A stretch of DNA of 24,571 bases from Mariprofundaceae bacterium (GTDB lineage Bacteria; Pseudomonadota; Zetaproteobacteria; Mariprofundales; Mariprofundaceae). The notes under the pieces are model-generated. The model saw only the letters and a program-made list of their open reading frames with translations. It had not been told where the DNA came from and ran no database searches. Every line of letters begins with the position of its first letter. Position 1 is the first letter of the stretch. A program made the translations under genes and the position numbers. The stretch covers positions 1 through 24,571 of the forward strand of contig JAUZQU010000020.1 in assembly GCA_030950835.1 (NCBI GenBank), read 5' to 3'. Shown here piece by piece: positions 8,331-15,606 of this stretch.

Positions 8331-8372
8331 AATATTCTCCTTGGGGGTGTACAACACATCAGGCACAAACAA

Positions 8373-8413
8373 AAATGCCGAACCTAATCACAAAGACTAG
8401 GCTCGGCATTTCT
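8373..8413 (-). terminator. Intrinsic terminator of rpsU
   Basis: A 14-base stem (left arm 8374-8387, right arm 8399-8412) with one position that is a G.T pair in the minus-strand RNA and about an 11-base loop, followed on the minus strand by a five-T run. It lies about 27 nt after the rpsU stop codon. Confidence 0.85.
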
Positions 8414-8416
8414 TAT

Positions 8417-8433
8417 AAGCAAAAGGTTTGCTT
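8417..8433 (-). other. Small hairpin between rpsU stop and its terminator
   Basis: AAGCAAA and TTTGCTT are perfect 7-base arms around a 3-base loop. It sits between the rpsU stop and the main terminator, giving two hairpins in tandem at the end of the transcript. It could protect the 3' end or be incidental. Confidence 0.45.
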
Positions 8434-8438
8434 TGTCT

Positions 8439-8654
8439 CTAGAATTCGCGACGCTGGCGGGCGCGAATACGACGAAGACGTTTCATAAGACGCTTGCGTG
8501 CAGCAGCTTCTTTACGTTTCTTCGCCACAGAAGGTTTTTCATAAGCTTCACGACGACGGCATTCACTAATAACACCACCACGCTCAACTTGCTTACGAAA
8601 ACGTTTGATCGCCATTTCAATTGGCTCATCATGACTCACTCTAATTCCTGGCAT
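8439..8654 (-). CDS. rpsU: 30S ribosomal protein S21
   Basis: A 71-residue, strongly basic protein, the same length as E. coli S21. It begins MPGIRVSHDEPIEMAIKRF and contains the conserved VERGGVISECRRREAYEKPS segment, ending in an Arg/Lys-rich tail. S21 sits near the anti-Shine-Dalgarno end of 16S rRNA and helps initiation. The frame is open 72 bases further upstream, but ATG 8654 is chosen because AAGGGGGTGAT lies about ten bases before it and the family starts here. The gene is transcribed alone, away from murJ, and has its own terminator. Unlike the enteric arrangement, no dnaG or rpoD follows. Confidence 0.96.
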   Translation of the reverse strand: MPGIRVSHDEPIEMAIKRFRKQVERGGVISECRRREAYEKPSVAKKRKEAAARKRLMKRLRRIRARQRREF

Positions 8655-8688
8655 GGAAAACATCACCCCCTTGGACAAAACCGCAAAA

Positions 8689-8718
8689 ATTACACCTTTA
8701 ACATGGAAAGATTGACAT
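8689..8718 (-). promoter_or_regulatory. rpsU: Possible rpsU promoter
   Basis: On the minus strand a -35-like ATGTCA (8713-8718, four of six to consensus) and a -10-like TGTAAT (8689-8694, five of six) are 18 bases apart. The expected transcription start would be near 8682, giving a leader of about 28 nt. It lies in the short rpsU-murJ divergent gap. Confidence 0.35.
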
Positions 8719-8747
8719 CCAACCAACCATACAAAGGGTCGCGCATT

Positions 8748-10307
8748 ATGGGTATAGAATCAGCGAAGTCAAATCAAGGCTCTAAGTTGCTACGCGCCGC
8801 CACCACTGTAGGCAGCTGGACAATGTTGTCCCGTGTATTGGGTTTTGTGCGTGATATTTTTATTGCACGTTTATTGGGCGCAAGCCCTTTGGCAGATGCT
8901 TTTTTTGTTGCGCTCAAATTGCCCAACTTTTTCAGACGTATGTTTGCCGAAGGTACGCTTACCGTTGCCCTTGTTCCTGTGTTGGCAGAAGAAAGAAAAA
9001 AAGGTGAAGACGCTGCCCATGCCTATTTAAATGCCTTAGCAGGTTTGCTTTTAGCTGCCTTATTAACCTTCACCATCTTAGGTATGATTTTTATGCCTTG
9101 GTTATTATTTGCCTTTGCCCCTGGTTTTTACGATGAACCCGATAGATGGTTACAAGCCTTAGCTTTAGCCCGACTGATGTTTCCTTACTTGGCGTTGATT
9201 TCACTCACTGCCATGGCGTGGGCAGTCTTAAATGCTTACAAGAAATTCGCCATCGCTGCTGCCAGCCCTGCCTTGTTAAATCTCGCTATTTTGTTTGCGG
9301 CTATTGTCTTAGCACCTTTACATCACAATCCTGCTGAAGCTTTGGCAGTGGGTGTATTATTGGGTGGTTGTTTGCAATTGGCGATTCAGTTTCCCGCTTT
9401 AAAACGTATTGGCTGGATTCCCAAACCCTCTTGGCGACCCAAAATGCCCGCTATTTCCCAAACCATGTTATTATTTGGCCCTGCGGTCTTAGGCATTGCC
9501 GCAGTACAAATCAACATCTTGGTCGGCACTATTTTAGCCACTTTATTACCCACAGGCGCAGTATCTTACCTCTATTATGCCGATAGAATCGTACAACTTC
9601 CGCTTGCTTTGTTTGGCATTGCCATCGGCACAGCTTTATTACCCACCCTTGCCGAACACCTGAGCAACCACCGCATGCAAGCAGCCAAAGATGACCTGCG
9701 CCAAGGCTTAACATGGCTAACGTGGATCACCTTACCCGCTACCGTGGGTTTACTTTATCTCGCAGAACCCATTGTACGCACCTTATTTGAGCAAGGTAAG
9801 TTCACCGCCCAAGATGCCAGCAATACTGCCTACGCCTTACAAGCCTATACCGTGGGTTTGATTGCATTTTGTTGGGCAAGGGTGTTATCTACAGCCTGTT
9901 TTGCAGGCAAAGATGCCAAGGCACCCATGAAGTTCGCTGCATATTCAGTGCTGATGAACATCATCTTGTCCATCATACTCATGCAATCCATGGCGTATGT
10001 AGGTTTAGCCCTCGCAACTGCGCTGGCATCCTTTTTTAATGTGCTTCTTTTATGGCGGCATCTGCACTGCAAACAAGGTGCTATTTTCAACAGCAGCAGT
10101 GCCAAACGTATAGCAGCAGCAGCTTTAGCATGTTTACCTATGCTAGCCGTGTTGTACTACACTCCCCTACTCTGGGTTTTTCCTGAGACAGGGAAAATGA
10201 TGCAATTTTTATGGTTATGTATGACTATTTCAGCGGCTATGCTGGTATTTTTCTGTACTGCGTGGTTATTCGGTGAGCGCAAACTCTTCCAAAGAAAGTC
10301 TGCTTAA
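8748..10307 (+). CDS. murJ: Lipid II flippase MurJ (MviN)
   Basis: A 519-residue polytopic inner-membrane protein of the MOP superfamily with about 13-14 hydrophobic helices. It flips lipid II across the membrane for peptidoglycan synthesis. The N-terminal signature TMLSRVLGFVRDIFIARLLG and LPNFFRRMFAEGTL carries arginines (R29, R35, R63/R64) corresponding to the essential cavity arginines of the E. coli protein (511 residues). The frame is open far upstream through rpsU, but ATG 8748 is chosen: AAAGGGT lies eight bases before it, while the in-frame ATG at 8703 has no ribosome site. The 3' end overlaps the convergent mnmA stop by the four bases TTAA. It is divergent from rpsU, a pairing that may share regulatory space. 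Confidence 0.95.
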   Translation: MGIESAKSNQGSKLLRAATTVGSWTMLSRVLGFVRDIFIARLLGASPLADAFFVALKLPNFFRRMFAEGTLTVALVPVLAEERKKGEDAAHAYLNALAGLLLAALLTFTILGMIFMPWLLFAFAPGFYDEPDRWLQALALARLMFPYLALISLTAMAWAVLNAYKKFAIAAASPALLNLAILFAAIVLAPLHHNPAEALAVGVLLGGCLQLAIQFPALKRIGWIPKPSWRPKMPAISQTMLLFGPAVLGIAAVQINILVGTILATLLPTGAVSYLYYADRIVQLPLALFGIAIGTALLPTLAEHLSNHRMQAAKDDLRQGLTWLTWITLPATVGLLYLAEPIVRTLFEQGKFTAQDASNTAYALQAYTVGLIAFCWARVLSTACFAGKDAKAPMKFAAYSVLMNIILSIILMQSMAYVGLALATALASFFNVLLLWRHLHCKQGAIFNSSSAKRIAAAALACLPMLAVLYYTPLLWVFPETGKMMQFLWLCMTISAAMLVFFCTAWLFGERKLFQRKSA

Positions 10308-11500
10308 GCGACGTCAATCCCTGCAACCACACCACCACCCAACAACTCATCACCCACATAAAATGCGGCAACTTGCCCTGGTGCAGTAGGTTTTTGTGGT
10401 TGTTCAAAGACCATAGACACAGCATCTTTGTCTATGCTTAACGTACATGCTGATGGGCGCATTTGATAACGTACCTTCGCCAACACCTGCTCGCCTTCAC
10501 GAGGCAAACGAATCCACGTCTGCTCATGCACCAATACTTGGCGAATCAAAGCATCTTCAGGCGGCGCAACCACCACACGCGCTGTAATACCATCCATATC
10601 CACCACATGCCAAGGGCCATTGGGCAGCCCTAAACCTTTACGTTGACCTAAAGTAAAATGGGCAATGCCTTGATGCCTACCTAAAATAGTGCCCTCTCTA
10701 TCTACAATATCACCCGCACGGAAACCCAAAGTTGCCCCTTCTTTTTTAAGAAATTCAATACGATTACCCGTAGGAATAAAACAAATATCTTGGCTTTCAT
10801 GTTTGTTGGCAGTTAATAAGTCATAATGTTGCGCTAAAATACGCGTACCATCTTTTTTCAAATGCCCCACAGGAAACAAAATACGGCTGGCTTGTTCTTT
10901 GCTCGTGGTTGCCAAAAAGTAACTTTGATCTTTAACTTGATCATTACCCCTGAAAATACGCACACCATCTTCATTATCACGCCGCTGCACATAATGCCCT
11001 GTTGCCACATATGCTGCTTCAAGCTCATCTGCGGCATCTAATAGTGCACCAAATTTCACAAAACGATTACAACGTTCACAAGGGTTAGGCGTACGCCCTG
11101 TTTCATAATCTTGAATAAAAGGGTCGATGACATTAGCCCGAAAGTTCTCGCGCATATCCATATTATAAAATGGAATACCCACCTGATCACATACCCGACG
11201 TGCATCATAAGCATCATCCAAAGAGCAACATGAACCCTGCCCTGCCACATCTTCACGGTTATAATCCCACACATGCAAAAACACACCAAGCACATCTGCG
11301 CCCGCTTCTTTTAATAAAGCAGCGACCACCGAAGAGTCTACACCGCCAGACATCGCAGCAATCACACGCACCCCTTTGAGATGCGATAAGTCGGGTTTTA
11401 AGGTTGCAATGGCAGGTTCAATCTTAGATGTGTTGGACATGAAAGCATTGGACATGTCGGGGCTAGGCATAGAGGGGTTGGGTTGGGAAGAATGAGGCAT
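10304..11500 (-). CDS. mnmA: tRNA-specific 2-thiouridylase MnmA
   Basis: A 398-residue PP-loop ATPase that puts sulfur on U34 of tRNA for Lys, Glu and Gln. The PP-loop SGGVDSS is at 51-57. The catalytic cysteine pair is C143 in NPCERCNRFVKF and C239 in HESQDICFIP. The C-terminal beta-barrel ends in EQPQKPTAPGQVAAFY. The NPCxxCN form and the GSCCSLDDAYDARRVC segment are of the alpha/delta-type rather than the gamma/beta-type (NPDxxCN). An N-terminal extension of about 35-40 residues, poor in structure and rich in Ser, Pro, Asn and Met, precedes the PP-loop. The start at 11500 is supported by GGAG eight bases upstream; internal ATGs have none. It follows sspA across a terminator and converges on murJ with overlapping stops. 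Confidence 0.95.
   Translation of the reverse strand: MPHSSQPNPSMPSPDMSNAFMSNTSKIEPAIATLKPDLSHLKGVRVIAAMSGGVDSSVVAALLKEAGADVLGVFLHVWDYNREDVAGQGSCCSLDDAYDARRVCDQVGIPFYNMDMRENFRANVIDPFIQDYETGRTPNPCERCNRFVKFGALLDAADELEAAYVATGHYVQRRDNEDGVRIFRGNDQVKDQSYFLATTSKEQASRILFPVGHLKKDGTRILAQHYDLLTANKHESQDICFIPTGNRIEFLKKEGATLGFRAGDIVDREGTILGRHQGIAHFTLGQRKGLGLPNGPWHVVDMDGITARVVVAPPEDALIRQVLVHEQTWIRLPREGEQVLAKVRYQMRPSACTLSIDKDAVSMVFEQPQKPTAPGQVAAFYVGDELLGGGVVAGIDVA
11433..11456. repeat. mnmA: 9-base direct repeat in the mnmA 5' coding end
   Basis: TTGGACATG occurs at 11433-11441 and again at 11448-11456, a spacing of exactly 15 bases (five codons). It encodes the repeated MSNAFMSNTS in the N-terminal extension and looks like a small in-frame duplication. 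Confidence 0.75.
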
Positions 11501-11514
11501 GATAAACTCCGTGA

Positions 11515-11556
11515 AACAAAAAAGACCTACACTCTTTTGAGAAATGCAGGTCTTTT
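11515..11556 (-). terminator. Intrinsic terminator of sspA
   Basis: A 12-base stem (11520-11531 with 11545-11556; one pair is G.T in the minus-strand RNA) and a 13-base loop, followed on the minus strand by a six-T run. It starts 19 nt after the sspA stop and ends about 15 nt before the mnmA start, so mnmA either has a promoter in or near it or depends on read-through. Confidence 0.85.
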
Positions 11557-11575
11557 AACATAAACATAAAACGAC

Positions 11576-12172
11576 TTACAAACTATCTCTCAGCATTTTT
11601 TCATGTTCAGAGAGTGAACGTTCAAAGGCAGGACGCTCAAACAATCTGTCCATATATGCTTCAAGATGTGGCCACTCTAATGTTGAAATACCATTGGATT
11701 CCAAACGCCACAATACAGGTGCCAAAGCAATATCAGCCAAGCTATATTGTTCGCCAATAAAATAGACCTGCGATGCCAAATAAACATCCAACGATTCCAA
11801 ATAAGCTTTCATTTTCTTGCTAGGCTCAGATTTTTTCTTCAGACGCACCAAGTTGTTGTGCAAAGGATAGACTTCCTCTTCAATACGCATCACTGCCAAA
11901 CGCATTTGCGCCCGTTCTGCTGGTGAACCTGGTTTTAAAGGTGGGTGCGGATAACGTTCATCCAAATATTCATTGACCACTGAAGGCTCAAAAAACACAA
12001 CATCACGATCAATGACTGTAGGTAGCTTGCCATACGGGTTAATTTTTTTAAAATCTGCAGGAAGATTATCTTCATCCAATTCAAATGTTTCAACAGGCAA
12101 TTCTTTTTCCGCCAACACAATCCGTGTACGGTGAGAATCGGGAGAAACCCCACTTGAATATAACTTAATCAT
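11576..12172 (-). CDS. sspA: Stringent starvation protein A (SspA), GST fold
   Basis: A 198-residue protein with a thioredoxin-like GST N-domain (1 to about 80) and an all-helical GST C-domain. LDERYPHPPLKP carries the Pro-His-Pro surface pocket (75-77) that in E. coli SspA contacts the RNA polymerase sigma70 region, and the end FERPAFERSLSEHEK is typical of SspA. It is an RNA-polymerase-associated regulator of stress and starvation genes rather than an enzyme. I place the start at the second ATG (12172): the strong GGAGGT sequence directly abuts the first ATG (12178), leaving no spacer, but sits six bases before the second. sspB, its usual enteric partner, is absent; the gene is a single unit ended by a terminator. 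Confidence 0.9.
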   Translation of the reverse strand: MIKLYSSGVSPDSHRTRIVLAEKELPVETFELDEDNLPADFKKINPYGKLPTVIDRDVVFFEPSVVNEYLDERYPHPPLKPGSPAERAQMRLAVMRIEEEVYPLHNNLVRLKKKSEPSKKMKAYLESLDVYLASQVYFIGEQYSLADIALAPVLWRLESNGISTLEWPHLEAYMDRLFERPAFERSLSEHEKMLRDSL

Positions 12173-12178
12173 AGACAT

Positions 12179-12184
12179 ACCTCC
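12179..12184 (-). promoter_or_regulatory. sspA: Ribosome binding site deciding the sspA start
   Basis: GGAGGT on the minus strand touches ATG 12178 but is six bases from ATG 12172, so the latter should be the main start. Confidence 0.75.
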
Positions 12185-12246
12185 AGCAAAAACGGTTGCG
12201 GATAGTAACCATTTCTAAAAATAAATACACTTATTTCTTGTCTTGG

Positions 12247-12275
12247 CTTATATTTTAAGAGCTTAGCCCTGTCTG
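12247..12275 (-). promoter_or_regulatory. sspA: Probable sspA promoter
   Basis: On the minus strand, -35-like CAGACA (12270-12275, four of six) and -10-like TATAAG (12247-12252, five of six) are 17 bases apart. The expected start near 12240 gives a leader of about 65 nt, which is AT-rich. Confidence 0.5.
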
Positions 12276-12297
12276 AAAGCAAAAGTACCATAAAGAA

Positions 12298-12325
12298 TTG
12301 ACACTTTAGCCATCCCCTCTAGTTT
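12298..12325 (+). promoter_or_regulatory. Possible promoter of the yfgM-bamB-der operon
   Basis: A perfect -35 hexamer TTGACA (12298-12303) with a weak -10-like TAGTTT (12320-12325) 16 bases downstream. Expected transcription start is near 12332. It is the only good promoter candidate on the plus strand before the long gene run. Confidence 0.45.
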
Positions 12326-12350
12326 GTCGCAGCTTATTTCAATTACTAAA

Positions 12351-12365
12351 TGCATACGCTATGCA
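12351..12365. promoter_or_regulatory. Perfect palindrome in the yfgM leader
   Basis: TGCATA-CGC-TATGCA is a perfect inverted repeat located about 20 bases after the predicted transcription start and 20 bases before the GTG start. It contains the upstream in-frame ATG (12361). It may be an operator or a weak leader hairpin. Confidence 0.4.
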
Positions 12366-12384
12366 AAATGAAGGGACTTTTACC

Positions 12385-13044
12385 GTGAATAAAAAAACAC
12401 CAGAGAATACACCCATTGAGGGCACGATCACTTCCACAGACATGGTGACGTTAAGACGTGATATGCAACAAGAGAAAATCACCGCCTGGTTCGCAAGCAA
12501 TCAACAATCGCTGATTGCCAGCGTGATTGTATTGGCAGTGCTCTTAATCGGCATCTCACTGTGGCAAGAGCAGCAACGCAGCCAACAAGAGTCAGCAGCT
12601 TTGGTTTATCTAAAAGCAACCAACATCAACGATGAGGCTCAACGTGATGCTTTATTGGATGCGGTGCGCCAAGATTATGCAGGTACGGGTTATGCAGTCT
12701 TGGCTACTGTGCGTCAAAGCAATCATCCCGATGTGGCAATACAAATTGCTGCTTTAACAACACTAATGGGGCATCAGAAAACACCAGAAATCGCCGCCCA
12801 AGCACGTTTGGATTTGGCAGAGCTGCACATCGGTCAAGGTGATATCGCTGCTGCTGCAGAGGTGTTGAAAACACGTTTAAGCAAACATTATGAACAAGTG
12901 CGTTATGCTTTGCTTGCCAGCATCAGTGAAGATGATGGTGAAAAGGCAACTTGGTTACAAAAAGCGGTGGATGCAGAGTCGCATGATAATGATTTGCTTG
13001 CTGAGTTAGAAACCGAATTGGCTTTAATTAAGGCTGCACAATAA
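12385..13044 (+). CDS. yfgM: YfgM-like TPR protein, ancillary SecYEG translocon subunit
   Basis: A 219-residue protein with a short charged cytoplasmic N-terminus, one membrane helix near 42-60 (LIASVIVLAVLLIGISLW) and a periplasmic helical domain with alternating Ala/Leu/Arg pattern typical of the YfgM TPR_21 family. In E. coli YfgM associates with SecYEG and the chaperone PpiD to hand over exported proteins. Identification rests on topology plus the conserved yfgM-bamB-der order. I choose GTG 12385 as start because GAAGGG lies nine bases before it; the in-frame ATG at 12361 has no ribosome site and lies in a palindrome. The gene ends one base before the bamB start, so the two should be coupled. 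Confidence 0.8.
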   Translation: MNKKTPENTPIEGTITSTDMVTLRRDMQQEKITAWFASNQQSLIASVIVLAVLLIGISLWQEQQRSQQESAALVYLKATNINDEAQRDALLDAVRQDYAGTGYAVLATVRQSNHPDVAIQIAALTTLMGHQKTPEIAAQARLDLAELHIGQGDIAAAAEVLKTRLSKHYEQVRYALLASISEDDGEKATWLQKAVDAESHDNDLLAELETELALIKAAQ

Positions 13045-13045
13045 G

Positions 13046-14200
13046 GTGAGAGTTAACGGCTTCACTTTATTATACAGCTTAGTTGCAGGTTTGCTTTTCG
13101 CAAGCCTTCCCCTCAGCCAAGTCGCTGTTGCATCTGGTGCTAATACCAATATAGAAGTGCTTTGGTCAGTGGATGTGGATCAACGTCGCCCCAACTCTCC
13201 TGCTGCTTATAGTGCGCCGACTTTGGTGCATACAGATAAGCAAACATTCATTGTTATCGGTGGGCGCGATCGTTGGGTGCATATTTATAGCTTAGATGGC
13301 TGGGAAGAACGCAGAGTTGCCCTGCAAGGCCCTGTAGATTCAGGTGCTTTGGCACTCAGCAATGGCTGGGTTGTCTTAGCCGATACTGCTGGACGTTTAT
13401 ATGCTATCGATCCTGTACAAGGTAATATTGTCTGGAAACGTCAGTTAACCGCTACTTTTTCAGGCTCGCCCATTGCCATTGGTGATGATTTTTTGATTCA
13501 AACTACCGACAATCGGCTGTATCGCTTCTCAGCACAAGGTGAAAAACGCTGGAGTTTTTCTGGGCAAGGCAGTGTTCTAAGCATGTATTTAAACCCATCT
13601 CCTTTGGTGGTTGGACATGAAGTATATGCCTTGTTCAATAATGGTGATGCCATTGCGCTCAAAGCCATCAGTGGTGACTTATTGTGGAAACGCCAGCTTT
13701 TGTTAAACAGTGAATCCATTGTGTTATCTGAGCTTAAAGCACCTTTGGCCACCCCTATTTTTATGCCTGCTTTACATATCGCTGGTGAGCAAAGCGAAAA
13801 CGTTTTACTCATGTCCTTTTTTCAAGGTGAAATACTGGCTTTAAACACACAAGATGGTGTGCAGCAGCTTAACCTACCTATTTCTATCAAAAGTGCGCCC
13901 ATACATGTCGAAAACACCATGTTTATGGCCGATAGCCACGGTTTTCTTTATGCTTATGATATTGTTCAAGGCACGCAGCTTTGGAAGAAACGTATCAGCA
14001 ACACCGAGCTTACAGGCCCTATCTTATGGAAAAACGCGCTTTGGCTCACCGATAATCAAGGTACAGTTTTCCGCTTGAACCAAGCAGGCGAAGTCCAAGC
14101 TACTTTAAACTTAGAAGGCTCCATCAACCGTTTACCCCTTACCACCCCAGAAGGGCTTTTAATTCGCACTGATCGTGGTGCGTTGTACATGATTCAATAA
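13046..14200 (+). CDS. bamB: BamB, outer-membrane protein assembly factor (non-lipidated form)
   Basis: A 384-residue protein with an N-terminal signal peptide (FTLLYSLVAGLLFASLPLSQVAVA) and an eight-bladed PQQ-type beta-propeller. Repeating blade ends such as GRLYAIDPVQGNIVWKRQL, GDAIALKAISGDLLWKRQL and GFLYAYDIVQGTQLWKKRI show the Trp-Lys spacing of the family. BamB supports BamA in folding beta-barrels. Unusually, no cysteine occurs anywhere in the protein, so the lipobox is absent and signal peptidase I cleavage near AVA-SG is expected. This differs from lipoprotein BamB of E. coli. The start is GTG 13046, one base after the yfgM stop; AAGG upstream is weak, in line with coupling. der begins 10 nt after the stop. 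Family and context are secure; the export mode is inferred from sequence. Confidence 0.88.
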   Translation: MRVNGFTLLYSLVAGLLFASLPLSQVAVASGANTNIEVLWSVDVDQRRPNSPAAYSAPTLVHTDKQTFIVIGGRDRWVHIYSLDGWEERRVALQGPVDSGALALSNGWVVLADTAGRLYAIDPVQGNIVWKRQLTATFSGSPIAIGDDFLIQTTDNRLYRFSAQGEKRWSFSGQGSVLSMYLNPSPLVVGHEVYALFNNGDAIALKAISGDLLWKRQLLLNSESIVLSELKAPLATPIFMPALHIAGEQSENVLLMSFFQGEILALNTQDGVQQLNLPISIKSAPIHVENTMFMADSHGFLYAYDIVQGTQLWKKRISNTELTGPILWKNALWLTDNQGTVFRLNQAGEVQATLNLEGSINRLPLTTPEGLLIRTDRGALYMIQ

Positions 14201-14210
14201 AAGAGTACCC

Positions 14211-15590
14211 ATGATAAAACATAGCTTACCTGTAATTGCCATTGTGGGTCGCCCCAATGTAGGCAAATCCACCTTATTTAATCGTATTATTCGCAAACGC
14301 ACTGCCATTGTCGGTGATCGCCCTGGTGTCACCGTGGATCGTTTGGAAACCGAATGCATCATTGCTGATGAGGCTTGTATTTTAGTCGATACAGGTGGCA
14401 TTGGTGAATCGCAACATGGTGCTATGCAAAGTGCCATTGATGCCCAAGTCGAAGCAGCTTTGGAGATTGCAGACATTGTTTTGTTTGCTGTAGATGCTTT
14501 GGTTGGTGTCTCTCCTGTAGACCATGCCATTGCGAAAAAACTTCGCCGCACAGGTCGGACTATCATCTTGGTGGTCAATAAAGCTGAAAATCCTAATTTA
14601 GCAACCGAATTTTTTGCGCTTGGCATGGGTGAGCCCACGCCTGTATCCGCAGCACATGGTCAAGGTATGCAGCAACTATGTAGCTTGATTGCCAAAACCA
14701 TCCCTAAATATGACATTCAAGATGAAGAGCTTGAACAAGAGCCATTGGCTAGGGTCACCGTGATTGGTCGCCCGAATGTGGGCAAGTCTACCCTCATCAA
14801 TGCATGGTTAGGTCAAGATCGTATGGTGGTCAGCCCCATTGCTGGCACCACCCGTGATGCCATTGATAGTGATGTGGAGTATGAGGCTGGTTTTATCCGT
14901 TTGGTGGATACCGCAGGGCAACGCAAAGCTGGACGTATCCATGATGTGATTGAATTTGTGGCGCGGGTCAAAGCGGTTCAGGCCTTTAGACGCGCGGATG
15001 TTGCCGTCATGGTATTGGATGGTTCTGAAGGTATTGTTGAACAAGACATGCGTTTGATGCAGCTGGCACAAGATGAAGGTTGCGCCTTGATTGTCGCCAT
15101 GAATAAAGTGGATTTACTCAGTGATGAAGAGTGGAAATACTATTTAGAGCGCTTGGATTTCCGTATGCGCGGTCTGGCAGATATTCCAGTGTTTCGTATT
15201 GCGGCTAAATATAAAAAAGGCGTGAAGAAACTACTATTACACGCCGTCAACGCTGCCAAAGCCAATGCTTTTGAAGTGAGCACGGGTGAACTCAATCGCT
15301 GGTTACAAGCTGCCGAGCGCAAACAATATGCGCCCAGTCATAATGGTGCTGTGGTACGTTTAAAATATGTCTCTCAAATCAGTTCTAGCCCGCCAACCGT
15401 GCGCATTTTTAGCAACCGTCCTGAAGGGCTACGCACCTCCTATATACGTTACTTAGAGCAAGATTTTAGGCAACATTTCAAACTTCCCGGTGTACCTGTG
15501 CGTATTTGGTTTGGCAAAACCGATAACCCTTATAAAGACAAGAAAAATGTCTCGGATAAACGCAAGCGCCGCAGCAAAGATACTGGTTAA
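14211..15590 (+). CDS. der: Ribosome-assembly GTPase Der (EngA)
   Basis: A 459-residue double-GTPase. Domain 1 has GRPNVGKS at 13-20, DTGG at 60-63 and NKAE at 123-126; domain 2 has GRPNVGKS at 186-193, DTAG at 233-236 and NKVD at 298-301. A KH-like C-terminal domain follows (about 350-440), ending in a basic tail. Der acts in 50S subunit maturation and is essential in most bacteria. In domain 1 the G4 motif is NKxE rather than NKxD, a variant that I recall in betaproteobacterial Der proteins. ATG 14211 has AGAG seven bases upstream. It completes the yfgM-bamB-der block. Confidence 0.97.
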   Translation: MIKHSLPVIAIVGRPNVGKSTLFNRIIRKRTAIVGDRPGVTVDRLETECIIADEACILVDTGGIGESQHGAMQSAIDAQVEAALEIADIVLFAVDALVGVSPVDHAIAKKLRRTGRTIILVVNKAENPNLATEFFALGMGEPTPVSAAHGQGMQQLCSLIAKTIPKYDIQDEELEQEPLARVTVIGRPNVGKSTLINAWLGQDRMVVSPIAGTTRDAIDSDVEYEAGFIRLVDTAGQRKAGRIHDVIEFVARVKAVQAFRRADVAVMVLDGSEGIVEQDMRLMQLAQDEGCALIVAMNKVDLLSDEEWKYYLERLDFRMRGLADIPVFRIAAKYKKGVKKLLLHAVNAAKANAFEVSTGELNRWLQAAERKQYAPSHNGAVVRLKYVSQISSSPPTVRIFSNRPEGLRTSYIRYLEQDFRQHFKLPGVPVRIWFGKTDNPYKDKKNVSDKRKRRSKDTG

Positions 15591-15606
15591 AAACCACTCA
15601 ACGCCC

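Noticed and set aside
8433..8747. Upstream extension of the murJ frame by 105 codons
   Set aside because: It would run across rpsU on the other strand and has no ribosome site; MurJ homologues begin near the ATG at 8748.
12225..12250. AAATAA/TTATTT inverted repeat in the sspA leader
   Set aside because: Arms are only A/T and six bases; expected by chance in such AT-rich sequence.
12361..12384. ATG 12361 as start of yfgM
   Set aside because: No ribosome site and inside a palindrome; GTG 12385 has GAAGGG at a good distance.
14159..14638. 159-codon open frame on the minus strand across the der start
   Set aside because: Antisense to the conserved first GTPase domain of Der; no ribosome site and biased Ser/Thr/Met composition typical of a shadow frame.
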